Source of the DNA: UBA2966 sp965242505
Lineage (GTDB): Bacteria > Pseudomonadota > Alphaproteobacteria > UBA2966
Direction of reading: 5' to 3'
NCBI GenBank assembly: GCA_965242505.1
Contig: OZ251449.1
Span: 1,736,001 to 1,800,000 of the forward strand
Length of the DNA: 64,000 bases
The notes beneath the pieces are model-generated. The model was not told where the DNA came from. It ran no database searches and was given only the letters and a program-made list of their open reading frames with translations. Of this stretch, positions 27,416-34,763 are shown in pieces (position 1 is the stretch's first letter; each line of letters opens with the position of its first letter). The position numbers and the translations under genes were made by a program.

Positions 27416-27790
27416 ATGTGGGGCCAGCATCTCATTCTCGACATGTTCGACTGCGATCGCGAAGCCATCCGCGACCCCGACGCGATCCGGGCGTTCGCCG
27501 CCGAGCTCGTCGACGCCATCGGGATGAAGGCTTATGGAGAACCCGTCCTTGAACACTTCGCGGCCCACGACCCCGCCGCCGGCGGATACACGCTGGTCCA
27601 GCTCATGGAAACGTCGAACGTCACCGCGCACTTCGCCGAGCGATCCGGCGACGTCTATCTCGACGTGTTCTCCTGCAAGACGTTCTCGGAAGAGAGCGCG
27701 GTCTCCGTATGCCGGAAGCGCTTCGCGCCGCGCGACATCGCGCGAACGTCGCTCAAGCGTGGCGCGCGTCGGCCCGCAGAACCTCGATGA
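27416..27790 (+). CDS. speD: S-adenosylmethionine decarboxylase-family protein
   Basis: A 124-aa member of the pyruvoyl-dependent AdoMet decarboxylase family, which normally supplies aminopropyl groups for spermidine. Family segments seen are GQHLILDMFDCD (3-14), the MKAYGEPVLEHFA strand (36-48), GGYTLVQLMETSNVTAHF (56-73) and DVYLDVFSCKTFSEE (78-92). The segment that normally carries the self-cleaving serine (ESHIS-type) reads METSNVTAHF here. This variant is shared with some phage and bacterial homologues, and some of the wider family have become arginine or ornithine decarboxylases, so the substrate is open. No spermidine synthase is adjacent. The 3' end overlaps lepA by 38 bp, convergently. 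Confidence 0.75.
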   Translation: MWGQHLILDMFDCDREAIRDPDAIRAFAAELVDAIGMKAYGEPVLEHFAAHDPAAGGYTLVQLMETSNVTAHFAERSGDVYLDVFSCKTFSEESAVSVCRKRFAPRDIARTSLKRGARRPAEPR

Positions 27791-29561
27791 AGGCCTCCTG
27801 AGGGATCTCGACCCGCCCGAACCGGCGCATGCGTTTCTTGCCGGCCTTCTGTTTTTCCAGAAGCTTGCGCTTCCGGGTGACGTCGCCGCCGTAGCACTTC
27901 GACAGAACGTCCTTGCGGAGGGCCGGGATCGTCTCCCGGGCGATCACCTTCCCCCCGATCGCCGCCTGGATGGGAACCTTGAAGAGCTGGCGCGGGATGA
28001 GTTCCCTGAGCTTTTCGCACATCGTCCGGCCACGGGATTCGGCATTGGACCTGTGCACGACGATGGAGAGCGCGTCGACGGGTTCTCCGTTGACGAGAAT
28101 GGACATCTTGACCAGGTCCCCTTCGAGATAACCGGCGATCCGGTAATCGAAGCTCGCGTATCCGCGGCTGACGGACTTGAGCCGGTCATGGAAGTCGAAC
28201 ACGACCTCGTTCAGGGGCAACCGATAGGCGACGACAGCGCGCCTGCCCGAATAGGTCAGGTCCGTCTGCTCGCCCCGCCTGTCCTCGCAGAGCTTGAGCA
28301 CGGCGCCGAGGTATTCGTCCGGCGCCATGATCGTGGCCCCGATCCAGGGCTCTTCGATACGGTCGATGCGAACCGGGTCGGGCAGGTCGGCCGGGTTATG
28401 GAGAGCGAGCGTTCCGCCATCGGTCAGGTGGATGTCGTAGACCACCGACGGCGCCGTCGTGACGAGTTCCAGGCCGAATTCGCGTTCGAGCCGTTCCTGG
28501 ACGATTTCCAGGTGAAGCAGGCCCAGGAATCCGCAACGGAAACCGAAACCCAGGGCGGTCGAGGTTTCGGGCTCGAAGGCGAAACCCGCGTCGTTCAGGT
28601 GAAGCCTCGCGAGGCTCTCCCGAAGGCGTCCGTAATCGGCGGTGTCGGCCGGAAACAAGCCGGAGAACACCACCGGTTTGCTCGGCTCGAATCCGGGCAG
28701 CGGGCGCGGCGCCGGGCGCTTGGCGTCGGTGATCGTATCGCCAATCAGCGCGTCGGCGACCTCCTTGATGCCGGCGGTGATGAAACCGATTTCCCCGGCT
28801 CCCAGCCGGCCGGCATTCGCGCGCTTGGGCGTGAACACCCCGACCTGCTCCACCGTGTGCTCGGTCCTCGCGGCCATCATCCGCACGCGCTGGCCCTTGA
28901 CGAGGGAGCCGTCGTTGACCCGCACCAGGATGACGACCCCGAGATACGGATCGTACCAGGAGTCGACGAGCAGAGCCTTGAGGGGGGCGTCCGGGTCTCC
29001 CTCCGGCGGCGGCAGCTTCTCCACGATGGTTTCCAGCAGTTCCACGACGCCGTCTCCGGTCTTGCCGGACACCAGCAGAGCGTCCGAGGAATCCAGGCCG
29101 ATGACCTCTTCGATCTGCCGGGCGACGCGCTCCGGCTCGGCCGCCGGCAGATCGGTCTTGTTCAGCGCGATGACGATCTCGTGATCGGCGTCGAGCGCCT
29201 GATAGACGTTGGACAGGGTCTGCGCCTCGACCCCTTGGCTGGAATCGACGAGAAGCACCGATCCCTCGCAGGCCGCAAGGCTTCGGCTGACTTCGTACGT
29301 GAAGTCGACATGGCCCGGCGTGTCCATGAGATTGAGCTGATACCGTCGGCCGTCCCTGGCGGCATAGGCCAGACGAACCGTCTGCGCCTTGACGGTGATG
29401 CCGCGTTCGCGCTCGATGTCCATCGAATCGAGCACCTGTTCGCGCATCTCCCGGTCCGCCAGCCCGCCGCAGTGCTGGATCATGCGGTCCGCCAGGGTAG
29501 ACTTGCCGTGATCGATGTGCGCGATGATGGCGAAGTTGCGGATATGCGCGGGATCGGTCAT
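27753..29561 (-). CDS. lepA: Elongation factor 4 (LepA) back-translocase
   Basis: LepA is a ribosome-bound GTPase that acts in translation under stress and in initiation. The 602-aa product starts MTDPAHIRNFAIIAHIDHGKST with the G1 loop at residues 14-21, G3 in DTPGHVDF (near 80), G4 in ALNKTDLP (near 134), and the LepA-specific C-terminal domain including KGQRVRMM and the final AKCYGGDVTRKRKLLEKQ-type segment. Length is normal. I chose the ATG at 29561; an in-frame ATG 12 codons upstream exists but adds unconserved residues. The 3' end overlaps the converging speD-like gene. Confidence 0.96.
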   Translation of the reverse strand: MTDPAHIRNFAIIAHIDHGKSTLADRMIQHCGGLADREMREQVLDSMDIERERGITVKAQTVRLAYAARDGRRYQLNLMDTPGHVDFTYEVSRSLAACEGSVLLVDSSQGVEAQTLSNVYQALDADHEIVIALNKTDLPAAEPERVARQIEEVIGLDSSDALLVSGKTGDGVVELLETIVEKLPPPEGDPDAPLKALLVDSWYDPYLGVVILVRVNDGSLVKGQRVRMMAARTEHTVEQVGVFTPKRANAGRLGAGEIGFITAGIKEVADALIGDTITDAKRPAPRPLPGFEPSKPVVFSGLFPADTADYGRLRESLARLHLNDAGFAFEPETSTALGFGFRCGFLGLLHLEIVQERLEREFGLELVTTAPSVVYDIHLTDGGTLALHNPADLPDPVRIDRIEEPWIGATIMAPDEYLGAVLKLCEDRRGEQTDLTYSGRRAVVAYRLPLNEVVFDFHDRLKSVSRGYASFDYRIAGYLEGDLVKMSILVNGEPVDALSIVVHRSNAESRGRTMCEKLRELIPRQLFKVPIQAAIGGKVIARETIPALRKDVLSKCYGGDVTRKRKLLEKQKAGKKRMRRFGRVEIPQEAFIEVLRADARHA

Positions 29562-29646
29562 CGGCGCGCTTGTATCATCGACGTCCCCGAGCGCCAAGAC
29601 GCGGGGCCGATACGGGGACGAAGACGGTGGAACGGGAAGGGATGAA

Positions 29647-30186
29647 ATGACGACCGTCGAATGGCCGCGAGAAGAGATGGAAAAGTACGTGGTCCGCTAC
29701 AGGGATCTGCCCAACCGGATTTCTCCGGTCCGCCTTCTCGACATGGCGTTGCCGCGGTTCGAGCGGAAACGGTATCCCGTGACGGGACGATCGGCGGAGC
29801 AGAACTGGTCGGACAAACGGGTCGGCGAGGTCGAATCGTTCAACGTCAACTTCGTTTCGTGCGAGGCGGGCCGCGGCATCGGGGCGCACGCGCACGATAC
29901 GGACGAGGCGTTCGTCGTCCTGACCGGACGCTGGAGCTTCAGCTTCGGCGAGACGGGCGACCGGACAATCGAGCTCGAACCGTTCGACATGATCGTGGCG
30001 CCGCCCAACGTCACGCACGGCGTCGCCAACGTCTCGGACTCCGAGGCGTTGCTGATCGCCATCCAGGGCGCCCATGGCGGCGCTGCGATCCGGTGGTCGC
30101 CGCGAGTCGTCGAGGAAGCGCAGGCCTTGGGGCTGGACGTGGGCGCCGTGGAGTTACCGGGATACGCCGGGGGCGAGCGGCCCTAA
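29647..30186 (+). CDS. Cupin-domain protein
   Basis: This 179-aa protein has a single cupin barrel between residues 70 and 150. The first metal motif is GIGAHAHDTDEAFVVLTG (near residues 79-96) and the second is PPNVTHGVAN near residue 120; two histidines plus glutamate and a later histidine suggest a metal site. The N-terminal 65 residues (REEMEKYVVRYRDLP...) are not recognised. Such proteins include small dioxygenases and sugar-binding regulators; no substrate can be inferred. It is divergent from lepA, and its last bases overlap the end of the membrane-protein gene on the other strand. Confidence 0.75.
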   Translation: MTTVEWPREEMEKYVVRYRDLPNRISPVRLLDMALPRFERKRYPVTGRSAEQNWSDKRVGEVESFNVNFVSCEAGRGIGAHAHDTDEAFVVLTGRWSFSFGETGDRTIELEPFDMIVAPPNVTHGVANVSDSEALLIAIQGAHGGAAIRWSPRVVEEAQALGLDVGAVELPGYAGGERP

Positions 30187-30497
30187 AGCCACTCGGTCGA
30201 GGTTCTGCGGTCGCGTTTACGGAAGAGGAAGGCGAGCGCCGGCCCGAGGACGCCGAAGACGATCCAGGCCGGCCAGCCGAGAACCGTCACGATCACGGGG
30301 TCCCAGACCGATGGATGGACGTGCCGCTGAAGCACGGCCTGAGAGAGATTGAGGCTGGCCGCGTCGATCTTGAACCAGAGATGGCCGATGGCCAATCCCT
30401 GGTAGGCGCCGGCCTCGAGCGAGGCGAGCGCCTCCACCCCCGCCGCCATGAACGCGACCGCGGTGACGAGCCAGCCCAGGACGCGTCCGACGATCAT
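30183..30497 (-). CDS. Small inner-membrane protein of unknown function
   Basis: A 104-aa protein with two clear transmembrane segments, VLGWLVTAVAFMAAGVEAL (residues 6-24) and VIVTVLGWPAWIVFGVLGPA (68-87), and a basic tail (FRKRDRR). The ATG overlaps the stop of the epimerase gene (ATGA), which strongly supports the start and a two-gene operon. The spacing of helices and the ...YQGLAIGHLWFKID... loop resemble small proteins of unknown function in alphaproteobacteria; I do not recognise a named family. Confidence 0.7.
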   Translation of the reverse strand: MIVGRVLGWLVTAVAFMAAGVEALASLEAGAYQGLAIGHLWFKIDAASLNLSQAVLQRHVHPSVWDPVIVTVLGWPAWIVFGVLGPALAFLFRKRDRRTSTEWL

Positions 30498-31450
30498 GGC
30501 GAGCGGCCCGACGGCGCCATGCCGCGGTCGAGGCGAGCCTCGGCGATGGTATCCGCGATCCGCGATCGGATATCGGGAAGCCGGTACTGGATGTCGCGCG
30601 CGAGGCGGCGGCCGTCCGACGTCCGCAGGTTCGGATAAGGGGCGACGCCCTCGGGGAACGAGATTTCCGCGTCCGGAAGATGCTCGGCGATCATGGCCGC
30701 GACCTCCTCCAGGCTGGCGGTCGTCCCGCCCGAAACATAGATGTCTCGCTCCAGGCCGTCCGCCAGGCACAGGCGCGCGAACATCTCGGCGACGTCATCG
30801 ACGTGGACGAGCGACGACGTCTGCCTGGGGGATTGCGTCGACGCGAATTTTCCGTCCAGCGCGGCGCCGCGGATCATCCGCGACACCTCCGCGCTGCGCC
30901 CCGTCGTTCTGCCGTACCCGAAGACGGAGGCCGGCCGCAACGCCCGCGTATCGAGACCGAAGCGCTCCGCGTATCGTCGCGCGACGACCTCGTTCATCGC
31001 CTTGGTGTGGCCGTAAACGATGTTCGGACGGACCTCGTCGTCCTCATCGACGGGACGGTCGCCGTAGTACTCCTGGTCGTCGAACACGGCCACGGAACTG
31101 GCGTAGACGACGCGTTCGAGACCCAGCCTCGCGGCCGCCTCGAAGACATTCGTCGCCCCCATCACGTTGACGCGCATGGCGAGCCGCGGCTCGTCCTCCG
31201 TCACCGGGGCCAGCAGCGCCGCGAGATGGACGACGCGGCGGACTTCGCGCTCCCGGATCGCGGCGACGAGATCGTCCATCCGCGAGACATCGCCCCGGAC
31301 GACGGCCGGACGCGGCCCGTCCCCGAGATCCGGGAACCGCCGCGCGTCGAGCGCATGGTCCAGACAGACGACGGTCTCGCCTTTCGACAGCAGAGCCCGC
31401 GCGACACGACCGCCGATGAAGCCCGCACCGCCCGTTACCAGGACCGACAA
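30494..31450 (-). CDS. NAD-dependent epimerase/dehydratase (extended SDR)
   Basis: A 318-aa extended short-chain dehydrogenase. The Rossmann motif VTGGAGFIGGRV is at residues 4-15, an acidic residue follows strand 2 (CLDHALDARR), the VHLAALLAP segment is near 73, and the catalytic YxxxK is YGHTKAMNE near residue 146. It probably acts on a nucleotide sugar or related metabolite. I chose the TTG that gives the correct distance to the Rossmann motif; no ATG or GTG lies nearby. The frame stays open upstream across the tRNA gene, which is coincidence. It is coupled with the membrane-protein gene downstream. Confidence 0.85.
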   Translation of the reverse strand: MSVLVTGGAGFIGGRVARALLSKGETVVCLDHALDARRFPDLGDGPRPAVVRGDVSRMDDLVAAIREREVRRVVHLAALLAPVTEDEPRLAMRVNVMGATNVFEAAARLGLERVVYASSVAVFDDQEYYGDRPVDEDDEVRPNIVYGHTKAMNEVVARRYAERFGLDTRALRPASVFGYGRTTGRSAEVSRMIRGAALDGKFASTQSPRQTSSLVHVDDVAEMFARLCLADGLERDIYVSGGTTASLEEVAAMIAEHLPDAEISFPEGVAPYPNLRTSDGRRLARDIQYRLPDIRSRIADTIAEARLDRGMAPSGRSP

Positions 31451-31566
31451 TGAACGCCCTCCCGTTCCCTCCCGGAAACATAGAGCATATCCCGTCCGGC
31501 TGGAATCGGCTGTCCTCCACCTCGGACCCCTCGTCGTTCCTCGCGTCCCGCCCGGCCCGTCCGGCG

Positions 31567-31594
31567 TTGCAAAATGGCGGGAGCGGACATAACG
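31567..31594 (+). promoter_or_regulatory. Candidate promoter of tRNA-Ser
   Basis: TTGCAA and ATAACG are 16 bp apart and lie 17 bp before the mature 5' end of the tRNA, followed by GC-rich sequence. Position and boxes fit a tRNA promoter. Confidence 0.5.
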
Positions 31595-31610
31595 TGCCGG
31601 GCGTTCCCGG

Positions 31611-31698
31611 GGAGGGGTGGCCGAGTGGTCGAAGGCGCGCGCTTGGAGAGCGCGTGTACGCTTGCGTACCGTGGGTTCGAATCCCACCCCCTCCGCCA
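31611..31698 (+). tRNA. serT: tRNA-Ser (anticodon GGA)
   Basis: Acceptor stem GGAGGGG pairs with CCCCTCC, followed by discriminator G and an encoded CCA. The anticodon stem CGCGC/GCGCG encloses the loop TTGGAGA, giving anticodon GGA that reads UCC and UCU. The variable arm GTGTACGCTTGCGTAC is long and folds on itself, as in class II tRNAs. The T arm contains GGTTCGAATCC. All serine features are present, so the gene looks functional. Accessory genes begin immediately downstream. Confidence 0.97.
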
Positions 31699-31739
31699 TG
31701 GCGCGCCGCTGACGCGGAACGAGTCAAGGAGACGCGGCG

Positions 31740-32588
31740 ATGGCGCTGCCTTACGACATGGGAAACGCGGGCGATCTGCTCAAGCACGGCGTTCTGGCGG
31801 AGTTCATCCGTTGGCAATGCGAGCAGGACAAGTCGTTCCGCTTCATCGACCTGTTCGGCGGCGAGCCGTGTAACCAATCGGCGCCCGATAGCGATGCCGA
31901 GGCGGCCAAACGCAGGATGATGGTGGCGATGCGCGTCAGGGAACTGCCGGAATGGACAGCGCTGAGGAAGGCGCAAACCGGTATTGGGCAAGATCGTTAC
32001 TACGGCAGCGGCCTCTTGGTACGGAAAGTCGCCGCCCAAACCGGGAAAGGAGATGTGAGTATCTTGGTCAACGACTCTTGCTGTGCGCGTCGCGAAAGGC
32101 TTCGGAAATCGGGATTGTCCTTGCTGAATGAAGACGGTTCCGATGCTTACGAGGAATTCGAGAAGATCGTTGATGACGGCGAGTTGGGTAAAGACGACCT
32201 GGTGTTGATCGACCCCTTTGCGAAATTCCTTCCATCCAAGGCGAATGAGGTTATCCCGCAGATGGAGAAGGCGGCCGAACGCGCGGCGGTGCTTCTCTTC
32301 GCGCTGAATCTGGATCCCTGCAATTGGGTCGGCCGAAGGTTCGAGGTGCTCCTGAAGAAACATCTGCCAAGCGCGTGGCGCATGACCATGCCGCCGCTTC
32401 GTTTCACCGGGATCGGAGGCGAGTCGAAATATCACGCGGAGGTCGTGCTGGCCGCGCGCGCCTTGACGGATCCGGATACGGCCGCGCCGAGAAGGTATCT
32501 CGAAAGGCGTCTTGAGAAACTCGCTGCGTACTTGGCGGATATTCCCGCTTGCCAGCTCAGACCCCGGGCCGTGCGCGAACGGGAATAG
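31740..32588 (+). CDS. RlmJ-like protein (putative rRNA adenine methyltransferase relative)
   Basis: The 282-aa product aligns by eye with RlmJ, the 23S rRNA A2030 N6-methyltransferase. It has GNAGDLLKHGVLAEFI (residues 8-23; RlmJ GNHADVLKH), FRFIDLFGGEP (near 34; RlmJ FLYLDTHAGAG), YYGSGLLVRK (near 87; RlmJ YYPGSPLIAR) and LVLIDPFAKFLPS (near 155), where RlmJ has the catalytic DPPY. The second Pro and Tyr are replaced (DPFA), so catalysis may be altered or lost. The start has a good ribosome site (AAGGAGA). It lies 41 bp after tRNA-Ser and has lower GC than its neighbours, which suggests acquisition. Confidence 0.65.
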   Translation: MALPYDMGNAGDLLKHGVLAEFIRWQCEQDKSFRFIDLFGGEPCNQSAPDSDAEAAKRRMMVAMRVRELPEWTALRKAQTGIGQDRYYGSGLLVRKVAAQTGKGDVSILVNDSCCARRERLRKSGLSLLNEDGSDAYEEFEKIVDDGELGKDDLVLIDPFAKFLPSKANEVIPQMEKAAERAAVLLFALNLDPCNWVGRRFEVLLKKHLPSAWRMTMPPLRFTGIGGESKYHAEVVLAARALTDPDTAAPRRYLERRLEKLAAYLADIPACQLRPRAVRERE

Positions 32589-32661
32589 ACGACAAGATAC
32601 GGGAACAAGCGGGAACACATCGTGCTTGCAGACGGGACCGCGATGGCCTATCTTCGGAGTC

Positions 32662-32769
32662 ATGATCGCGCGCGTGATCGCAACCACCTTCGATACGCTC
32701 GGAATCGTGCTCGCCAACGTCGGCTTGACCTTCGCCTTGCTCAAGCTGCTTCCGCAGGTCGCGCCGTGA
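32662..32769 (+). pseudogene. Internally deleted remnant of a coiled-coil/membrane-anchor protein
   Basis: A 35-codon frame MIARVIATTFDTL joined to GIVLANVGLTFALLKLLPQ. The first part resembles the N-terminus and the second the C-terminal membrane helix of DUF1640-like coiled-coil proteins, with the coiled coil missing. It might still be translated as a one-helix membrane peptide. A second, longer remnant with the same GIVLANV helix lies 140 bp downstream. Confidence 0.35.
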
Positions 32770-32905
32770 CCGGACACCGCGCGGCGTGAAGGGAAATTGA
32801 AGAGATGGGAATACCGGGACCCGTGGACGTCGTTGACGACGACGTCGGCTACGCGCGACGCCGGCCAATCGGCGGCTTGTCCGTCCTCGGCTTCGACTCG
32901 ATGGC

Positions 32906-33199
32906 TACACGGAAGCCGACGCTGTTGACCTCAAGACTGACTTTGCCGCGCTCAAGGCCGATGTCGTCCGCCTCGACACGCGGTTCACTGTCCGCGTCGC
33001 CGTCGGCATCGTGCTCGCCAATGTCGCCATCGCCACCATCGCCGTCGCGGCGCTCGTGAACCTGCTTCCGTCGAGGACAGGCGCGGCGCCCCCGTCGAGA
33101 TTCCCGAGCGCCCCCTACCCCCCGATGTTTGACGACTTCGCTGTTACAGGGTCCCCCTCACGCCCCGAAAGGAGCAACTTCAAGGTATTCGGCATTTGA
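32906..33199 (+). pseudogene. C-terminal remnant of a DUF1640-like coiled-coil membrane protein
   Basis: In the frame ending at the TGA at 33197-33199, the sequence reads YTEADAVDLKTDFAALKADV then VRLDTRFTVRV, a heptad-like coil, followed by the helix GIVLANVAIATIAVAALVNLL and a Pro/Ser-rich tail. No start codon with a ribosome site precedes it; the ATG at 32805 is in a different frame. I infer a frameshifted or truncated gene. The rest of the 608-bp stretch from 32770 to 33377 contains no other coding sequence I can support. Confidence 0.4.
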
Positions 33200-33377
33200 C
33201 GGGAAACCTGCGGTTGGCCGCGCGAACGCGGATCGGACGGCGGCGGCGGGCGGTGGCGGTCCGGACGGGGTTTGGAACCCTGCGGGCGGCACAGTGGACA
33301 CCACCTCCGCCATTTTGGATAAGGCCACCGTCGGCGCCGGGAAATAGCGCGCCACTACAGTGCATGACACATGGATC

Positions 33378-33872
33378 ATGACATCCATACATAGCGAGCA
33401 ATCTTCCTATCGCGAGATGCTCATTGAACATCTGTTCGTGGGTGAAATTCTTCGCGTTCTCTGGCCTCGTCGCGTCGAGGTGATGAAACCTTTGGTCGAC
33501 GACGGAGGATACGATCTTGTCATGGAGTTCGACGGCATCGCCCGCCATATTCAGCTCAAAACCTCAAAGCGGGACGCGACAACTGCGCAACAGAAAATTC
33601 ATCAGCGGTTACGAGAGAAACCCAGTGGTTGCGTAATCTGGATCCGATTCGACGGCCCCGGGTTCAATTTAGGACCGTTTCTCTGGTTTGGATGCCCTCC
33701 TGGAGAACGTCTCCCCTGCCTTTCCAATTATCCAACCGCCCGCCATACCAAAGGCGATTCGAGTGGGAGAAAGTTGGAACGGCCCGCGATTCACGTCATT
33801 CCCAAGAGGGATTTCACGCAATTGGAAGACATCTCCGAAGTTATCGATAAATTATTCGGCAATGACACCTGA
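33378..33872 (+). CDS. Putative PD-(D/E)XK-superfamily nuclease-like protein
   Basis: A 164-aa protein with an N-terminal helix REMLIEHLFVGEILRVLW (residues 12-29), then VDDGGYDLVMEF (40-51) and RHIQLKTSKRD (56-66). The D...Q-x-K spacing over two strands is the signature of Mrr-like PD-(D/E)XK domains using Gln in place of Glu. The C-terminal half (GCVIWIRFDGPGFNLGPFLWF and onward) is not recognised. I prefer the ATG at 33378; an in-frame GTG lies six codons upstream. GC content is clearly below the surroundings, and the gene sits in the accessory stretch after tRNA-Ser. A role in DNA defence or repair is possible but not shown. Confidence 0.55.
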   Translation: MTSIHSEQSSYREMLIEHLFVGEILRVLWPRRVEVMKPLVDDGGYDLVMEFDGIARHIQLKTSKRDATTAQQKIHQRLREKPSGCVIWIRFDGPGFNLGPFLWFGCPPGERLPCLSNYPTARHTKGDSSGRKLERPAIHVIPKRDFTQLEDISEVIDKLFGNDT

Positions 33873-33907
33873 ACGATAGGGTGGGATTTCAGTACATCGG
33901 TGACGTC

Positions 33908-34672
33908 ATGCCCCATCCTCGACGGCTCGACGGCCGTTGCGCCGTCGTCACCGGCGCGGCGAGCGGAATCGGCGCCGCCACCGCCCGGCGATTCGCCGAT
34001 GAAGGGGCGCGGGTCCTTCTGGTCGACCGATCCCCGGAAGTCGCGGCGGTCGCCGCCGGGATCGGCGGCGCGCCGCTCGAACTGGACGTCGCCGGAACCG
34101 ACGCGGGCCGGCGGCTGGCGTCGGCGGCGCTCGACGCCTTCGGGCGTATCGACATCCTGGTCAACAACGCCGGCATCGGATTTCCGCGCGGGCTCGCGGA
34201 TACCGGCGACGACGATCTCGTCCGGATCGTGGACGTCGATCTGGTCGCCGTCTTGCGCGTCATCCGCGACGCGATGCCGCACATCGCCCGTCCCGGCGGG
34301 CGCGTCCTGAACGTCTCGTCGGCCTTCGGCGTCGGCGCGCACCCGAACAGCACGGTGTACGCCGCCGCGAAAGCGGGCATCGCCCACGCCACGCGGCAGC
34401 TCGCCGCCGAACTCGGACCCGAAGGGGTATTGGTGAACGCCGTCGCGCCCGGCGTCATCGACACTCCGATGACCCACGACCGGATCGTCGGCGATGACTA
34501 CTACCGGACGGCGCTCGTCGATGCCGCTCCGTTGCGCCGTTCCGGCGCGCCCGAAGAGGTCGCGTCGGTTCTCTGTTTCCTCGCTTCGGACGACGCATCC
34601 TTCGTTACCGGCCAGGTCATCGCCGTCGACGGCGGCTGGACGACGGCCCGCCACCCCCCGCGCGCGGACTGA
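33908..34672 (+). CDS. Short-chain dehydrogenase/reductase (SDR)
   Basis: A 254-aa classical SDR. The cofactor motif VVTGAASGIGAAT is at residues 13-25, NNAG near 86, the catalytic Ser in LNVSSAFG near 137, and YAAAKAGIAHA (YxxxK) near 151-161. VTGQVIAVDGGW closes the domain. An aspartate after strand 2 (LLVDRSPE) suggests NAD rather than NADP. The substrate is unknown. The ATG at 33908 was preferred to a GTG nine codons upstream because the former places the Rossmann motif normally. It is followed 91 bp later by ilvA, perhaps in one transcript. Confidence 0.9.
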   Translation: MPHPRRLDGRCAVVTGAASGIGAATARRFADEGARVLLVDRSPEVAAVAAGIGGAPLELDVAGTDAGRRLASAALDAFGRIDILVNNAGIGFPRGLADTGDDDLVRIVDVDLVAVLRVIRDAMPHIARPGGRVLNVSSAFGVGAHPNSTVYAAAKAGIAHATRQLAAELGPEGVLVNAVAPGVIDTPMTHDRIVGDDYYRTALVDAAPLRRSGAPEEVASVLCFLASDDASFVTGQVIAVDGGWTTARHPPRAD

Positions 34673-34763
34673 GGTTCCCGGCGGGACGCCTTGCAATACC
34701 GCCGCGAAGCTGCCATGTGAACGCCCCATCCTTCCATCGGCGGCGGAGAAGCGGGTCACGGCC

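Noticed and set aside
32805..33059. 84-codon frame starting MGIPGPVDVVDDDV
   Set aside because: The family-like coiled coil and membrane helix are in another frame of the same DNA; this frame has low-complexity Ser/Arg content.
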